NCBI RefSeq assembly: GCF_005893125.1
Contig: NZ_VCJS01000062.1
Span: 1 to 61,603 of the forward strand
Source of the DNA: Nonomuraea basaltis
GTDB taxonomy: Bacteria; Actinomycetota; Actinomycetes; Streptosporangiales; Streptosporangiaceae
Reading direction: 5' to 3'
Length of the DNA stretch: 61,603 nucleotides
The notes under the pieces are model-generated. The model was not told the origin of the DNA and made no database searches. It was given only the letters and a program-made list of their open reading frames with translations. The translations under genes and the position numbers were made by a program. This document shows, in pieces, positions 16,382 through 25,235 of the stretch; the first letter of the stretch is position 1, and each line of letters begins with the position of its first letter.

Positions 16382-18196
16382 ATGCCGGCGACAGGGAACG
16401 ACGACGACGCGGTGGACGTCAGCGTCGTCATCCCCGCACACAACTGCCGCGACTACCTCGACAGCTGCCTGACGTCCGTGCTCGTGCAGCGGGTCAGGAA
16501 GGAGATCGTCGTGGTCGACGACGGCTCCACGGACGGCACCGCCGACCTCCTCGACCTCTACGCCGCCTACCACAAGGACACCGTCCGGGTGGTGCACATC
16601 GAGCGCGGCGCAGGCGCCGGCCGGCCGCGCAACGTCGGCATCGAGCACGCCACCGGGCGCTACGTGTTCTTCTGCGACGCCGATGACCACCTCGGCCCCG
16701 AGGCGCTGGAGCGCATGGTCGCCATGGGCGACAGGAACGGCTCCGACATCGTCCTGGGCAAGATCGTGGGGCATGGCAGGCGGGCGCCGGTGTCGATGTT
16801 CCAGCACAGCGCCGACCGGATCGCCCTCGGCGACAGCACCGTCTACAACAGTCTGAGCTGCTTCAAGCTGTTCAGGAGGAACCTGCTCGAACGCCACCGC
16901 ATCAGGTTCGGCGAGGGCATGCGCGTCGGCGAGGACATCATCTTCACCGTCCACGCCTACTGCCACGCCCGCGTGATCTCCGTGGTCGCCGACCACGACT
17001 GCTACCACCTCGTGTCCAGGCCCGACGGCAGCAGCATCATGCAGCAGCCGGAAAGCCGCGACCCGATCGCCTGGCTCACCATGATCCGCGAGCCGATCCG
17101 GCTCATGGCCCGGCACATCGAGCCCGGCCCGCTGCGCGACCACCTGCTCCGCAGGCACTTCAGGCTGGACGTGTTCACGCAGCTCGGGGCGGTGTTCCTG
17201 GAGAGCGGCGACATCCGGCGCAAGGACATCGCCCGGGAGGTCGCCGCGCTCTGCGACGAGTGGTACACGCCGGGCGTGCACGAGCGGCTCAACAGCATCG
17301 ACCGGCAGCGGGCCGGCGCGCTCGACGACATCGATCGCCTGGTGCGCCTGGCCCGCATCGAGAACGCCACCGTGCGGCGCCGGCTGACCGGGCTGCGCTG
17401 GGACGGCGACCGCCTGGTGGTGACGGGCGCCGCCCGGCTCGACGGCATCAGCAGGGACGACGGCGTGGCCGTGGTGCTGCGCTCCCGGTACGACCCCACT
17501 CTCGAGCTGGTCGTCCCCGCGCAGCGCAAGGGCGGCGAGTTCACCGCCCGCGTCGACGCGAGCGCGCTCGACTCCGGCATCTGGGACCTGCGGGTGTCGG
17601 TCGAGCTGGAGGGTGTGGTGCGCTTCGGCCGGCTCGGCGCGGAGCGCGACAGCGGCATCACCCGGCCGCCGCCCAGGCTGATCGGCAACCTGGCCGTCCT
17701 GCCGTACTTCACCAGGGACAACGGCAACCTCAGCATCGACGTCGGCGGGCACGTGGTCGCGGTGCCCGGCACGGCCAGGCTCATCAGGACCAGGTGGGCG
17801 CTCGGGCAGCGGCTGCTCGTCGACGGCGAGGTCACCGTCGCCGGCACCACCCCGGTCGCCACGGCGATCAGGCAGATCGTCTGGCGGGAGCGGCGCACCG
17901 GACGCGAGCGGACCGATCCGGTGGTGGCGCTGCCCGGCGGCGGCTTCACCGCCCGTCCCGCGGTGGGCAGGCTGTCGCCCGGCACCTGGGACGCCCATCT
18001 GGAGCTCGATCTGGGCGGGCCGCCCGCGCGCTTCAGGATCGAGGCCGACGCCGAGACGGTCGTGGCGCCGCGCCGGTGGTGGTGGGCCGCCCTGTTCAGG
18101 AGCGTGCGGCCGTACGCGACGTCGGGGCAGGGGCGGCTGAGCGCGGTGGTGCGGCGGCTGACGCCCGGGACGGTCCTCAAGAGGATCGTGCGCTAA
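16382..18196 (+). CDS. family 2 glycosyltransferase with long C-terminal extension
   Basis: A 604-residue protein. Residues about 12-110 form a GT-A fold: VSVVIPAHNCRDYLDSCL, VVVDDGSTDGT, then the metal and nucleotide-sugar motif FFCDADDHL. Residues from about 330 to the end form several beta-rich units, similar to the C-terminal modules of wall teichoic acid glycosyltransferases (TarS/TarP type); this part is inference from architecture. ATG 16382 is chosen for the AGGAG eight bases upstream. It probably adds sugars to a cell-envelope polymer on the cytoplasmic face. There is no transmembrane helix, only a basic C-terminus. Confidence 0.85.
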   Translation: MPATGNDDDAVDVSVVIPAHNCRDYLDSCLTSVLVQRVRKEIVVVDDGSTDGTADLLDLYAAYHKDTVRVVHIERGAGAGRPRNVGIEHATGRYVFFCDADDHLGPEALERMVAMGDRNGSDIVLGKIVGHGRRAPVSMFQHSADRIALGDSTVYNSLSCFKLFRRNLLERHRIRFGEGMRVGEDIIFTVHAYCHARVISVVADHDCYHLVSRPDGSSIMQQPESRDPIAWLTMIREPIRLMARHIEPGPLRDHLLRRHFRLDVFTQLGAVFLESGDIRRKDIAREVAALCDEWYTPGVHERLNSIDRQRAGALDDIDRLVRLARIENATVRRRLTGLRWDGDRLVVTGAARLDGISRDDGVAVVLRSRYDPTLELVVPAQRKGGEFTARVDASALDSGIWDLRVSVELEGVVRFGRLGAERDSGITRPPPRLIGNLAVLPYFTRDNGNLSIDVGGHVVAVPGTARLIRTRWALGQRLLVDGEVTVAGTTPVATAIRQIVWRERRTGRERTDPVVALPGGGFTARPAVGRLSPGTWDAHLELDLGGPPARFRIEADAETVVAPRRWWWAALFRSVRPYATSGQGRLSAVVRRLTPGTVLKRIVR

Positions 18197-18271
18197 TTGC
18201 CATCTATGTGCAGGTGCAAGACGATGTCTTAAAGTAGGGACGGTTGTTCGTCCGTTTTGGGAGGCTTGGCC

Positions 18272-19294
18272 GTGCACGTACCCGATGGCTTCTTCGATGC
18301 AGTGACGTCCATATCCGCCGGGGCGGTGGCGGCCGCCGGGGTCGCGGTCTGCCTGCGCGGGGCGCGGCGCGAGCTCGACGACCGGACAGCACCCATGGCC
18401 GGGCTCGTCGCGGCCTTCATCTTCGCCGTCCAGATGCTCAACTTCCCCGTCGCCGCGGGCACCAGCGGTCACCTGCTGGGCGGCGCGCTGGCGGCGATAC
18501 TCGTCGGGCCCTATACAGGGGTGCTCTGCATGGCCGTGGTCCTCCTCGTGCAGAGCGTGTTCTTCGCCGACGGCGGCCTGACCGCGCTCGGCGTCAACAT
18601 CACGATCATGGGCCTCGTCACCGTGCTGGTCGGCTGGGGGGTCTTCCGGCTGGTCACCGGGCTGGCCAGGGGCAAGGGCGGGGTCACGCCGGCGGCGTTC
18701 CTGGCCGCGCTGGTCTCCGTGCCGGCCTCCGCGCTGGTGTTCACGCTGCTGTTCTGGATCGGGGGGACGGCGCCGATCGAGGTGTCCGCGGTGGCGGCCG
18801 CGATGGGCGGCGTGCATCTGCTGATCGGGATCGGCGAGGCCGCGATCACGGCCATGACCGTCGGCGCGGTGCTCGCCGTGCGGCCCGACCTCGTGTACGG
18901 CGCCCGCGGCCTGGCCAAGCCGCTGGTCCTGCGCGGCGCCGAGGGGACGACCACGACCGTGCCCGAGCCCGAGCCGGTCCCCGCCCGCCGGGCCGTCAGG
19001 CCGTTCCTGTTCGGCGGGGTCGGGCTGACGCTGGTGCTGGCCGGGCTCGTGTCGTTCTTCGCCTCCTCGGACCCCGACGGGCTGGAGGCGGTGGCCGAGA
19101 ACAAGGGCTTCCTCGGCCAGGCGACCGACCACGTGTTCGGCGAGTGGGCGCTGGCCGACTACGGTGATGTGGGCGGGATCCCGGTCGGTGTGGCCGGGAT
19201 CGTCGGCGTCGGGCTCGTGCTGCTCATCGCCGGGGCTGTTGCCTACGCGGCCAGGAGCCGCGACGAGATGGACCAAAAAAAGATCAAGGTGTGA
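18272..19294 (+). CDS. cbiM: cobalt/nickel ECF transporter substrate-specificity protein CbiM fused to a PDGLE (CbiN-like) domain
   Basis: A 340-residue membrane protein. GTG 18272 follows GGGAGG and yields the essential metal-binding N-terminus Met-His-Val-Pro-Asp-Gly, in which His2 binds Co or Ni in this family. About six helices follow, then a linker near residue 230 (PEPEPVPARR). The C-terminal domain carries SSDPDGLEAVAENKGF, the PDGLE motif, and two more helices that replace a separate CbiN. It is the first gene of a complete ECF transporter with cbiQ and cbiO. Which of the two metals is used cannot be read from the sequence. The 75 bases upstream show no cobalamin riboswitch. Confidence 0.9.
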   Translation: MHVPDGFFDAVTSISAGAVAAAGVAVCLRGARRELDDRTAPMAGLVAAFIFAVQMLNFPVAAGTSGHLLGGALAAILVGPYTGVLCMAVVLLVQSVFFADGGLTALGVNITIMGLVTVLVGWGVFRLVTGLARGKGGVTPAAFLAALVSVPASALVFTLLFWIGGTAPIEVSAVAAAMGGVHLLIGIGEAAITAMTVGAVLAVRPDLVYGARGLAKPLVLRGAEGTTTTVPEPEPVPARRAVRPFLFGGVGLTLVLAGLVSFFASSDPDGLEAVAENKGFLGQATDHVFGEWALADYGDVGGIPVGVAGIVGVGLVLLIAGAVAYAARSRDEMDQKKIKV

Positions 19295-19297
19295 TAC

Positions 19298-20053
19298 GTG
19301 GGCGCCGGGCATCATCACCAGCTCTACCTGCCGGGCGGCTCGGTCGTGCACCGGCTGCCGCCGCAGTGCAAGCTGCTCGCGGTCTTCGCGTTCGCCATCG
19401 TCGTGGTGGCCACGCCGCGCGAGCGGTTCTGGGCGTTCGCGGCCTACGCGGTCCTGCTCGGCTGCGTCGCGGTGGCGGCGCGGGTGCCGGCGACGTACGT
19501 CGTGCGGCGGATGGTGATCGAGGTGCCCTTCGTGCTGTTCGCGTTCCTCATCCCGGTCATCGGGCTGGGGGAGCGGATCACCGTGCTGGGGCTCTCGCTG
19601 AGCGTGCCGGGCCTCTGGGCGGCCTGGAACATCCTGGCCAAGGCCACGCTGGGAGTGGCCGCCTCCATCCTGCTGGCGGCCACCACGGAGCCGCGGGTCA
19701 TCCTGATCGGGGCCCAGCGGCTCCGGCTGCCGGGCCTGCTGGTGCAGATCGCCATGTTCATGCTGAGGTACATGGACGTGATCATGGATGAGATGCGGCG
19801 GATGCGGGTGGCGCGGGAGTCCCGCGGGTTCGAGGCCCGGAACTTCCGGCACATCCCCGTGATCGCCCGGTCCGCCGGGGCGCTGTTCATCCGCTCGTAC
19901 GAGCGGGGCGAGCGGGTGCATCTGGCGATGCTCAGCCGCGGCTACTCCGGCCAGATGCCAATAATTCAGGATATGTCGGCATCATCCTCCCAATGGGGCA
20001 CAGCCCTCGCCCTGCCCGCCGTGGCCCTCGCAGTATTGGGACTCTCGTGGTGA
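19298..20053 (+). CDS. cbiQ: ECF transporter transmembrane coupling protein CbiQ
   Basis: A 251-residue membrane protein with four or five helices. Its two cytoplasmic coupling motifs with the Ala-Arg-Gly/Ser pattern are RVARESRGFEAR and HLAMLSRGYSG; these dock on the ATPase grooves. GTG 19298 lies three bases after the cbiM stop and the stop overlaps cbiO in GTGA, so the three genes are translationally coupled. It links ATP hydrolysis by CbiO to metal import by CbiM. Confidence 0.92.
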   Translation: MGAGHHHQLYLPGGSVVHRLPPQCKLLAVFAFAIVVVATPRERFWAFAAYAVLLGCVAVAARVPATYVVRRMVIEVPFVLFAFLIPVIGLGERITVLGLSLSVPGLWAAWNILAKATLGVAASILLAATTEPRVILIGAQRLRLPGLLVQIAMFMLRYMDVIMDEMRRMRVARESRGFEARNFRHIPVIARSAGALFIRSYERGERVHLAMLSRGYSGQMPIIQDMSASSSQWGTALALPAVALAVLGLSW

Positions 20054-20784
20054 ACTCTCTCGAAGTACGGCAGCTCGCCTACGCCTACCCCGACGGCACG
20101 CAGGCGCTGTTCGGCGTGGACCTGTCGATCGCCAGGGGCGAGCGGGTGGCCCTGCTCGGCCCGAACGGCGCCGGCAAGACCACGCTCGTCATGCATCTCA
20201 ATGGGATACTCACCGCGGGGCACGGCACTGTCACGGTCGCCGGCATCCCGGTGCGCAAGGACACGCTCAAGGAGGTCAGGCAGCGCGTCGGCCTGGTCTT
20301 CCAAGACCCCGACGACCAGCTCTTCATGCCCACGGTCAGGGACGACGTGGCCTTCGGCCCGGCCAACGCGGGGCTGCGCGGCGAGGATCTGGACCGGGTG
20401 GTCAAAGACGCGCTGGGCCGGGTCGGCATGCTGGAAGCCATCGACCGGCCGCCGCACCACCTGTCGTTCGGCCAGCGGCGCAGGGTGGCGGTGGCGACGG
20501 TGCTGGCCATGGAGCCGGAGATCCTGGTGCTCGACGAGCCCTCGTCCAACCTGGACCCGGCGGCCCGCAGGGAGCTGGCCGAGATCCTGCGCTCCCTGGA
20601 CGTGACCGTGCTCATGGTCACGCACGATCTCCCGTACGCGCTGGAGCTGTGCGGGCGCTCGCTCATCCTCTCCGGCGGCGTGATCGCCGCCGACGGGCCC
20701 ACGCGCGAGCTGCTCGCGGACGCCGATTTGCTGGCCGATCATCGCCTGGAGCTCCCGTACGGGTTCGCCATCCCGGCGGTGTGA
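20050..20784 (+). CDS. cbiO: ECF transporter ATPase CbiO
   Basis: A 244-residue ABC ATPase with Walker A GPNGAGKTT, Q-loop VFQDPDDQLF, signature LSFGQRRRVAVA, Walker B ILVLDEPSS and H-loop VTHD. The start GTG 20050 overlaps the cbiQ TGA by four bases; GTG 20047 is an equally in-frame alternative. A single ATPase gene implies a CbiO homodimer powering cobalt or nickel uptake. Confidence 0.93.
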   Translation: MNSLEVRQLAYAYPDGTQALFGVDLSIARGERVALLGPNGAGKTTLVMHLNGILTAGHGTVTVAGIPVRKDTLKEVRQRVGLVFQDPDDQLFMPTVRDDVAFGPANAGLRGEDLDRVVKDALGRVGMLEAIDRPPHHLSFGQRRRVAVATVLAMEPEILVLDEPSSNLDPAARRELAEILRSLDVTVLMVTHDLPYALELCGRSLILSGGVIAADGPTRELLADADLLADHRLELPYGFAIPAV

Positions 20785-20889
20785 GGACGTTCAGACCCAA
20801 CTTGGCCCGCTTTATCCGAGTGTTCGTAGTCTGTGCATGCCCGTTATCCGGGGATGTCGAAGTACAGTGGCTCATCGAGGAGGGGCCAA

Positions 20890-21228
20890 ATGAAGCTGCG
20901 GCTTGCGCGACATGCCCTGGGAGACGCCGTGGTGGTGGCCGTTGAGGGAGAGCTCGACCTGTTCACCGCACCGTTCCTCCGCGACGAGGTTCGTGATGCC
21001 ATCAAGCAGGACGGCGCCAGGCTCGTGCTCGACCTGCAGCAGCTGTCGTTCATGGATTCCAGCGGGCTGTCGGTGCTGATCGAGGCCTGGCGGCTGGCGA
21101 CGGGTGAGGGTGGCGGCGTGTCGCTGGCGGCGCCGCAGGCGCCGGTGGCCCGCATCCTCCGCACCACGGGCCTGGACCGGCGGATCAAGGTGTATGCCGA
21201 CGTCGACAGCGCCGTGGGCGAGATTTAA
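20890..21228 (+). CDS. STAS-domain anti-anti-sigma factor
   Basis: A 112-residue STAS protein. The SpoIIAA-type phosphorylation motif FMDSSGLSVLIEA is at residues 54-66. It starts at ATG 20890, eight bases after GGAGGGG. In this family the unphosphorylated form binds an anti-sigma kinase and frees a sigma factor, while phosphorylation at the DSSG serine stops this. No kinase or sigma gene is adjacent; a PP2C phosphatase with an ATPase domain is encoded at 30037-32259 and could belong to the same circuit (inference). Confidence 0.88.
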   Translation: MKLRLARHALGDAVVVAVEGELDLFTAPFLRDEVRDAIKQDGARLVLDLQQLSFMDSSGLSVLIEAWRLATGEGGGVSLAAPQAPVARILRTTGLDRRIKVYADVDSAVGEI

Positions 21229-21276
21229 CCACCCCTGAGTAGAACTTCATTCGGTTGGCGGGTTAGGGTCCGGGAT

Positions 21277-22050
21277 ATGGACGTGAACGGATCTGCAGCA
21301 ATCATCTCCGGCGGTGCCAGCGGACTCGGCGAGGCCACGGCCCGCGAGTTGGCCCGCGCCGGCGCCACCGTGGTGGTCGCCGATCTCAACGAGGAGCGCG
21401 GCAAGACCGTCGCCGACGAGATCGGCGGTGTCTTCGCCAGGACCGACGTGTCGGACGACGAGCAGGTGCAGGCGGCCGTGGACGCCGCCGTGGCGACCGG
21501 CAAGCCGCTGCGCGTGGTGGTCAACAGCGCCGGCATCGGCTGGGCCGAGCGCACGGTCAACCGCGACGGCCAGCCGCACAACCCGGCGACCTACCGCAAG
21601 GTCATCGAGGTCAACCTGATCGGCACGTTCAACCTCATGCGCATCGCCGCGGCCGCGATCGCCAAGACCGAGCCGGCCGACGCCGACGGGCAGCGCGGCG
21701 TGGTAATCAACACGGCCTCGGTGGCAGCACTGGAAGGGCAGACCGGGCAGCTCGCGTACTCGGCCTCCAAGGGTGGCATCGTGGGCATGACGGTGCCCGC
21801 GGCGCGCGACCTTGCCGCGATCGGCGTACGGGTGAACACGATCTGCCCCGGCATCATCGACACCCCGATCTACGGCTTCTCGGACAACGCCGACGAGTTC
21901 AAGGCCAAGCTGGTGGCGCCGGTGGTGTTCCCCAAGCGCATGGGACGGGCCGACGAGTTCGCGCACCTGGTGCGCTCGCTCATCGAGAACGACTACATGA
22001 ACGCCGAAGTCGTCCGCTTCGACGGCGGCATCCGCTTCCAGCCCAAGTGA
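21277..22050 (+). CDS. short-chain dehydrogenase/reductase, 3-hydroxyacyl-CoA dehydrogenase type 2-like
   Basis: A 257-residue SDR with the NAD-binding GGASGLGEATA near residue 12, the Asp in VVVADLNEE that favours NAD over NADP, NSAGIG, catalytic Ser in NTASVAALEGQTGQLAYSAS with the YSASK Tyr/Lys pair, and PGIIDTP. The overall pattern is that of HSD17B10-like 3-hydroxy-2-methylbutyryl-CoA dehydrogenases. The enoyl-CoA hydratase downstream supports a beta-oxidation or branched-chain degradation role. Confidence 0.87.
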   Translation: MDVNGSAAIISGGASGLGEATARELARAGATVVVADLNEERGKTVADEIGGVFARTDVSDDEQVQAAVDAAVATGKPLRVVVNSAGIGWAERTVNRDGQPHNPATYRKVIEVNLIGTFNLMRIAAAAIAKTEPADADGQRGVVINTASVAALEGQTGQLAYSASKGGIVGMTVPAARDLAAIGVRVNTICPGIIDTPIYGFSDNADEFKAKLVAPVVFPKRMGRADEFAHLVRSLIENDYMNAEVVRFDGGIRFQPK

Positions 22051-22223
22051 CCCGCGGGGTCGTCCCCCGATCCCTGCGGGGGACGACCCTCTGCACTCCC
22101 CGATCAAGCGCCTGCGGGGACGCCCCTTGTCCTCGGCCGCAACCGTGCGGGGGGCAACCCTCCGCATCCCCCATCAAGCCCCGCGGGGGACACCCCCGCG
22201 GGCCTCGAGCTGAGAGGGTTTCC
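22051..22223. repeat. GC-rich intergenic tandem imperfect repeat
   Basis: Two related units lie 71 bases apart: 22075-22125 and 22146-22199. Each has TGCGGGGG, then ACCCTC(T/C)GCA, a CCCC run, ATCAAGC, and a closing (G)CGGGGAC...CCCC. Within the region GGGGGAC and GTCCCC elements are inverted, so it can fold into several hairpins. It sits between the SDR and the enoyl-CoA hydratase genes. It looks like a dispersed intergenic repeat family of the genome, but that cannot be shown from one window. Confidence 0.6.
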
Positions 22224-22988
22224 GTGTCTGACGAAGTGCTCGTCGAGGAGTCCGGCAACGTCGCGATCATCACGATCAACCGCCCGAAGGCGCGCAACGC
22301 CGTGAACGGGGCGGTGGCGCGGGGGATCGCCGGGGTCCTGGACGACCTGGATGCCCGCCCCGACATTTCGGCATATGTCCTGACCGGCGCCGGCGGCACG
22401 TTCTCCGCCGGGATGGATCTCAAGGGGTTCCTGTCCGGGGACTTCCCGGTGATCGAGGGGCGAGGGTTCGGCGGGCTGACCGAGGCGCCGCCCAAGAAGC
22501 CGCTGGTGGCCGCCGTGGAGGGCTACGCGCTGGCGGGCGGGTTCGAGCTGGCGTTGGCGTGTGACGTCATCGTGGCGTCGTCCGAGGCCACGTTCGGGCT
22601 GCCGGAGCCCAGGCGCGGGCTCGTGGCGGGCGCGGGCGGCATCATGCGGCTGCCGCGCCGGATCCCGTACCACGTGGCCATGGAGATCGCCCTGACCGGC
22701 GACCACTACCCGGCCTCGCGCCTGTACGAGCTCGGCCTGGTCAACCGGATCACCGAGCCGGGCGCGGCACTGGAGGGGGCGATCGAGCTGGCCCGCAAGA
22801 TCGCCGCCAACGCCCCGCTGGCGCTCGCCGCCACCAAGAAGGTGATCATCGAGTCGCAGGACTGGCCGCTGGAGGAGATGTTCGAGAAGCAAGGCGCGAT
22901 CATCAACCCGGTGTTCGGCTCCAAGGACGCCATGGAAGGTGCCGCCGCCTTCGCCGAGAAGCGCGCGCCCCAGTGGAGGGGAGAGTAA
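22224..22988 (+). CDS. enoyl-CoA hydratase/isomerase (crotonase) family protein
   Basis: A 254-residue crotonase. Conserved elements are INRPKARNAVNGAVA, the oxyanion-hole segment GGTFSAGMDLKGFL, VEGYALAGGFELALACD (second oxyanion Gly) and the catalytic-region FGLPEPRRGLVAGAGG, in which the Glu after LP fits the hydratase position. GTG 22224 follows GAGAGGG. It probably works with the SDR upstream in acyl-CoA degradation. Confidence 0.9.
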   Translation: MSDEVLVEESGNVAIITINRPKARNAVNGAVARGIAGVLDDLDARPDISAYVLTGAGGTFSAGMDLKGFLSGDFPVIEGRGFGGLTEAPPKKPLVAAVEGYALAGGFELALACDVIVASSEATFGLPEPRRGLVAGAGGIMRLPRRIPYHVAMEIALTGDHYPASRLYELGLVNRITEPGAALEGAIELARKIAANAPLALAATKKVIIESQDWPLEEMFEKQGAIINPVFGSKDAMEGAAAFAEKRAPQWRGE

Positions 22989-22994
22989 CCGGTC

Positions 22995-23030
22995 CCCTCC
23001 CGTCCCTCGCGGAACGGGAGGGACTCCTTT
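22995..23030 (+). terminator. hairpin terminator with short T-tract
   Basis: CCCTCCCGT (22995-23003) pairs with ACGGGAGGG (23014-23022) around a 10-base loop, followed by ACTCCTTT. It is seven bases after the enoyl-CoA hydratase stop. Confidence 0.75.
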
Positions 23031-23091
23031 GCGCGCGCATAGCTCTTCCTGCGTACGGTAAAGAAGAGAAGACGAGCTACCGGGAGAGCGC

Positions 23092-23709
23092 ATGAGCGAC
23101 TATTCGGGTCCCAGGTTCGAGTCCGCCAAGCGCGGTGCCGGAGCCCTTCTCTCAGGTGCGCTGAGCGCACTCATCATCGTGGTCGCCATGCTCGCCGTGA
23201 TGTGGGTCGTCGAGGGCGTCGACTACTTCCTCAACGGCGCGCTCGACCAGTTCGGCATCTATGGCTGGGACGCCGACGGGCTGGTCGGCATCCTGTTCGC
23301 GCCCTTCCTGCACGGCGGCTTCGGCCATCTCATGGCCAACTCGCTACCGCTGCTCATCCTCGGCTTCCTGGCGGGCCTGCGCGACGTGCGCAAGTTCCTC
23401 TGGGCCAGCCTGATCATCATCCTGATCGGCGGCCTGGGCACCTGGCTGACGAGCCCCCTGGTCTACACGGTCGGGGCGAGCGGCCTGGTCTTCGGCTACT
23501 TCGGCTACATCCTGGCCAGGGGCGTGTTCGACCGGCGGCTGCTCGACATGGTCATCGCCGTGGGCGTGGGCATCGCCTACTACGGGATCCTGCTCGGCCT
23601 GCTGCCCAACCAGGAGGGCATCTCCTGGCAGGGGCACCTGTTCGGCCTCATCGGCGGCGTGGTGGCCGGTTGGGTGCTGCGCCGCAAGAAGGAAATACCG
23701 GCCTACTGA
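23092..23709 (+). CDS. rhomboid family intramembrane serine protease
   Basis: A 205-residue membrane protein with about six helices. It has the rhomboid His-x4-His-x3-Asn helix (His74, His79, Asn83 in HGGFGHLMANSLPL), the nucleophile motif GASG with Ser130 followed by LVFGYFGY, and the general-base His182 in WQGHLFGLIGG. All catalytic positions are present, so it should cleave membrane-embedded substrates. Substrate unknown. A strong terminator follows at 23810. Confidence 0.92.
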   Translation: MSDYSGPRFESAKRGAGALLSGALSALIIVVAMLAVMWVVEGVDYFLNGALDQFGIYGWDADGLVGILFAPFLHGGFGHLMANSLPLLILGFLAGLRDVRKFLWASLIIILIGGLGTWLTSPLVYTVGASGLVFGYFGYILARGVFDRRLLDMVIAVGVGIAYYGILLGLLPNQEGISWQGHLFGLIGGVVAGWVLRRKKEIPAY

Positions 23710-23809
23710 GGGCCTGCTCGTGCGCACGCCGTAGCGCAACGCCTTCAGATTCGCCACGGCGACGTCAAGGGACGAGCACGTCAGCGACCTCATGCTGGAA
23801 GCGCTGTCA

Positions 23810-23840
23810 GCCGGGCACCGGCCGGCTGCCGGTGCCCGGC
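23810..23840. terminator. bidirectional hairpin terminator
   Basis: A perfect 13-bp stem (GCCGGGCACCGGC with its complement at 23828-23840) with a 5-base loop, between the convergent rhomboid and serC genes. The rest of 23710-23903 holds nothing else that I can support. Confidence 0.78.
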
Positions 23841-23903
23841 GAGGTTCGCGCGGAGCGTTGGGGATGAGGACGCGCTCGCCCTCATGGACAAGCCGTTACG
23901 CCG

Positions 23904-25013
23904 TCAGAGACGCTCGACCACGTAGTCGACGCAGACCGTCAGCGCCTCGATGTCGGCCGGGTCGATGGCCGGGAACATCGCGACGCGCAGCTGGTTGCGG
24001 CCCAGCTTGCGGTAGGGCTCGGTGTCGACGATGCCGTTGGCGCGCAGCACCTTGGCCACGGCCGCGGCGTCCACGTCGTCGGAGAAGTCGATCGTGCCGA
24101 CCACCTGCGAGCGGAACTCGGGCGCGGCGAACGGCATGGTGTACGACGTCTTCTCCGCCCACGTGTAAAGGCGCGTGCTGGAGTCGGCCGTGCGGGCGGT
24201 GGTCCAGGCCAGGCCGCCGTTGCCGTTCATCCAGTCGAGCTGGTCGGCCAGCAGGAACAGCGTCGCCACTGCCGGGGTGTTGTACGTCTGGTCCTTGCCG
24301 GAGTTGTCGATCGCGACCGGCAGGCTGAAGAACTCCGGCACGTAGCGGCCGGTCGCGGCGATCTCCTCGACCCTGGCCAGGGCACGCGGCGACATGATCG
24401 CGATCCACAGGCCGCCGTCGGAGGCGAAGCTCTTCTGCGGCGCGAAGTAGTAGACGTCGCTCTCGGCGATGTCGACGGGCAGGCCGCCGGCGCCGGAGGT
24501 GGCGTCCACGAGCACCAGCGAGTCGTCGGAGCCGACCCGCTTGATCGGCATGGCGACGCCGGTGGAGGTCTCGTTGTGGGTGAGCGCGTAGACGTCCACG
24601 CCGTCCTCGGCCACCGCCGTGGGGTGGGTGCCGGGGTCGGACTTGATGACGCTCGGCTCGGCCAGCCACGGGGCCTTCTTGGTGACCGCGGCGAACTTCG
24701 AGGAGAACTCACCGAACGACAGGTGCTGCGACCTCTCGCGGACAAGCCCGAAGGCGGCGATGTCCCAGAACGCGGTGGTGCCGCCGTTGCCCAGCACGAC
24801 CTGATAGCCCTCGGGCAGCGAGAACAGGTCGGCGAGGCCGGAGCGGACGCGGCCGACCAGGCTCTTGACCGGCTTCTGGCGGTGCGAGGTGCCCATGAGG
24901 CTCGCGCCGGAGGCGGCGAGCGCGGCCAGTTGCTCGGTGCGAACCTTCGAGGGCCCGCAGCCGAATCGGCCGTCGGCGGGCTTGATGTCAGCAGGAATCA
25001 CGATGTCAGCCAC
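23904..25013 (-). CDS. serC: phosphoserine aminotransferase SerC
   Basis: A 369-residue class V aminotransferase, matching the length of the actinobacterial SerC subfamily. It starts IPADIKPADGRFGCGPSKVR, contains GTSHRQKPV, the PLP-binding region LVLVDATSGAGG with the Schiff-base Lys in FAPQKSFASDGG, and substrate-binding Arg near GRNQLRVAMFPA. It makes 3-phosphoserine from 3-phosphohydroxypyruvate and glutamate, and also acts in vitamin B6 synthesis in many bacteria. GTG 25013 opens the family alignment; upstream residues are noise. Confidence 0.95.
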   Translation of the reverse strand: MADIVIPADIKPADGRFGCGPSKVRTEQLAALAASGASLMGTSHRQKPVKSLVGRVRSGLADLFSLPEGYQVVLGNGGTTAFWDIAAFGLVRERSQHLSFGEFSSKFAAVTKKAPWLAEPSVIKSDPGTHPTAVAEDGVDVYALTHNETSTGVAMPIKRVGSDDSLVLVDATSGAGGLPVDIAESDVYYFAPQKSFASDGGLWIAIMSPRALARVEEIAATGRYVPEFFSLPVAIDNSGKDQTYNTPAVATLFLLADQLDWMNGNGGLAWTTARTADSSTRLYTWAEKTSYTMPFAAPEFRSQVVGTIDFSDDVDAAAVAKVLRANGIVDTEPYRKLGRNQLRVAMFPAIDPADIEALTVCVDYVVERL

Positions 25014-25194
25014 GTAAACGAGCCTACCGAGCGGCGTGGACTGGCCTGAACTGGGTCCGGATTCTGAGATCCGTGAAACTTTGGCAAACGCAGAGAATCG
25101 CAGACGCTGTTCCCCCTCCAGGAGGCGGTCAAGGACCACTATCCCTAGTGCTGTTCGGCCGCTCGGGAAAGGGACCGTTCCAGGGAAAAGGAAA

Positions 25195-25229
25195 ACGGCT
25201 ACCGCGGGCGCCTGCCGCGCGGTAGCCGT
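25195..25229 (-). terminator. rho-independent terminator of citrate synthase
   Basis: On the minus strand ACGGCTACCGCG and CGCGGTAGCCGT form a 12-bp stem with an 11-base loop, followed directly by TTTTCCTTTTCC. It begins seven bases after the citrate synthase stop and is the only clear U-rich terminator here. Confidence 0.85.
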
Positions 25230-25235
25230 GATGGA

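Noticed and set aside
18197..18271. Possible cobalamin riboswitch upstream of the cobalt/nickel transporter
   Set aside because: The gap is only 75 bases and shows none of the conserved B12-box elements.
16367..19921. Very long minus-strand open frame (over 1100 codons) opposite the glycosyltransferase and cbiMQ
   Set aside because: It is the antisense shadow of genuine GC-rich genes; composition is His/Arg/Pro-rich low complexity with no family pattern.
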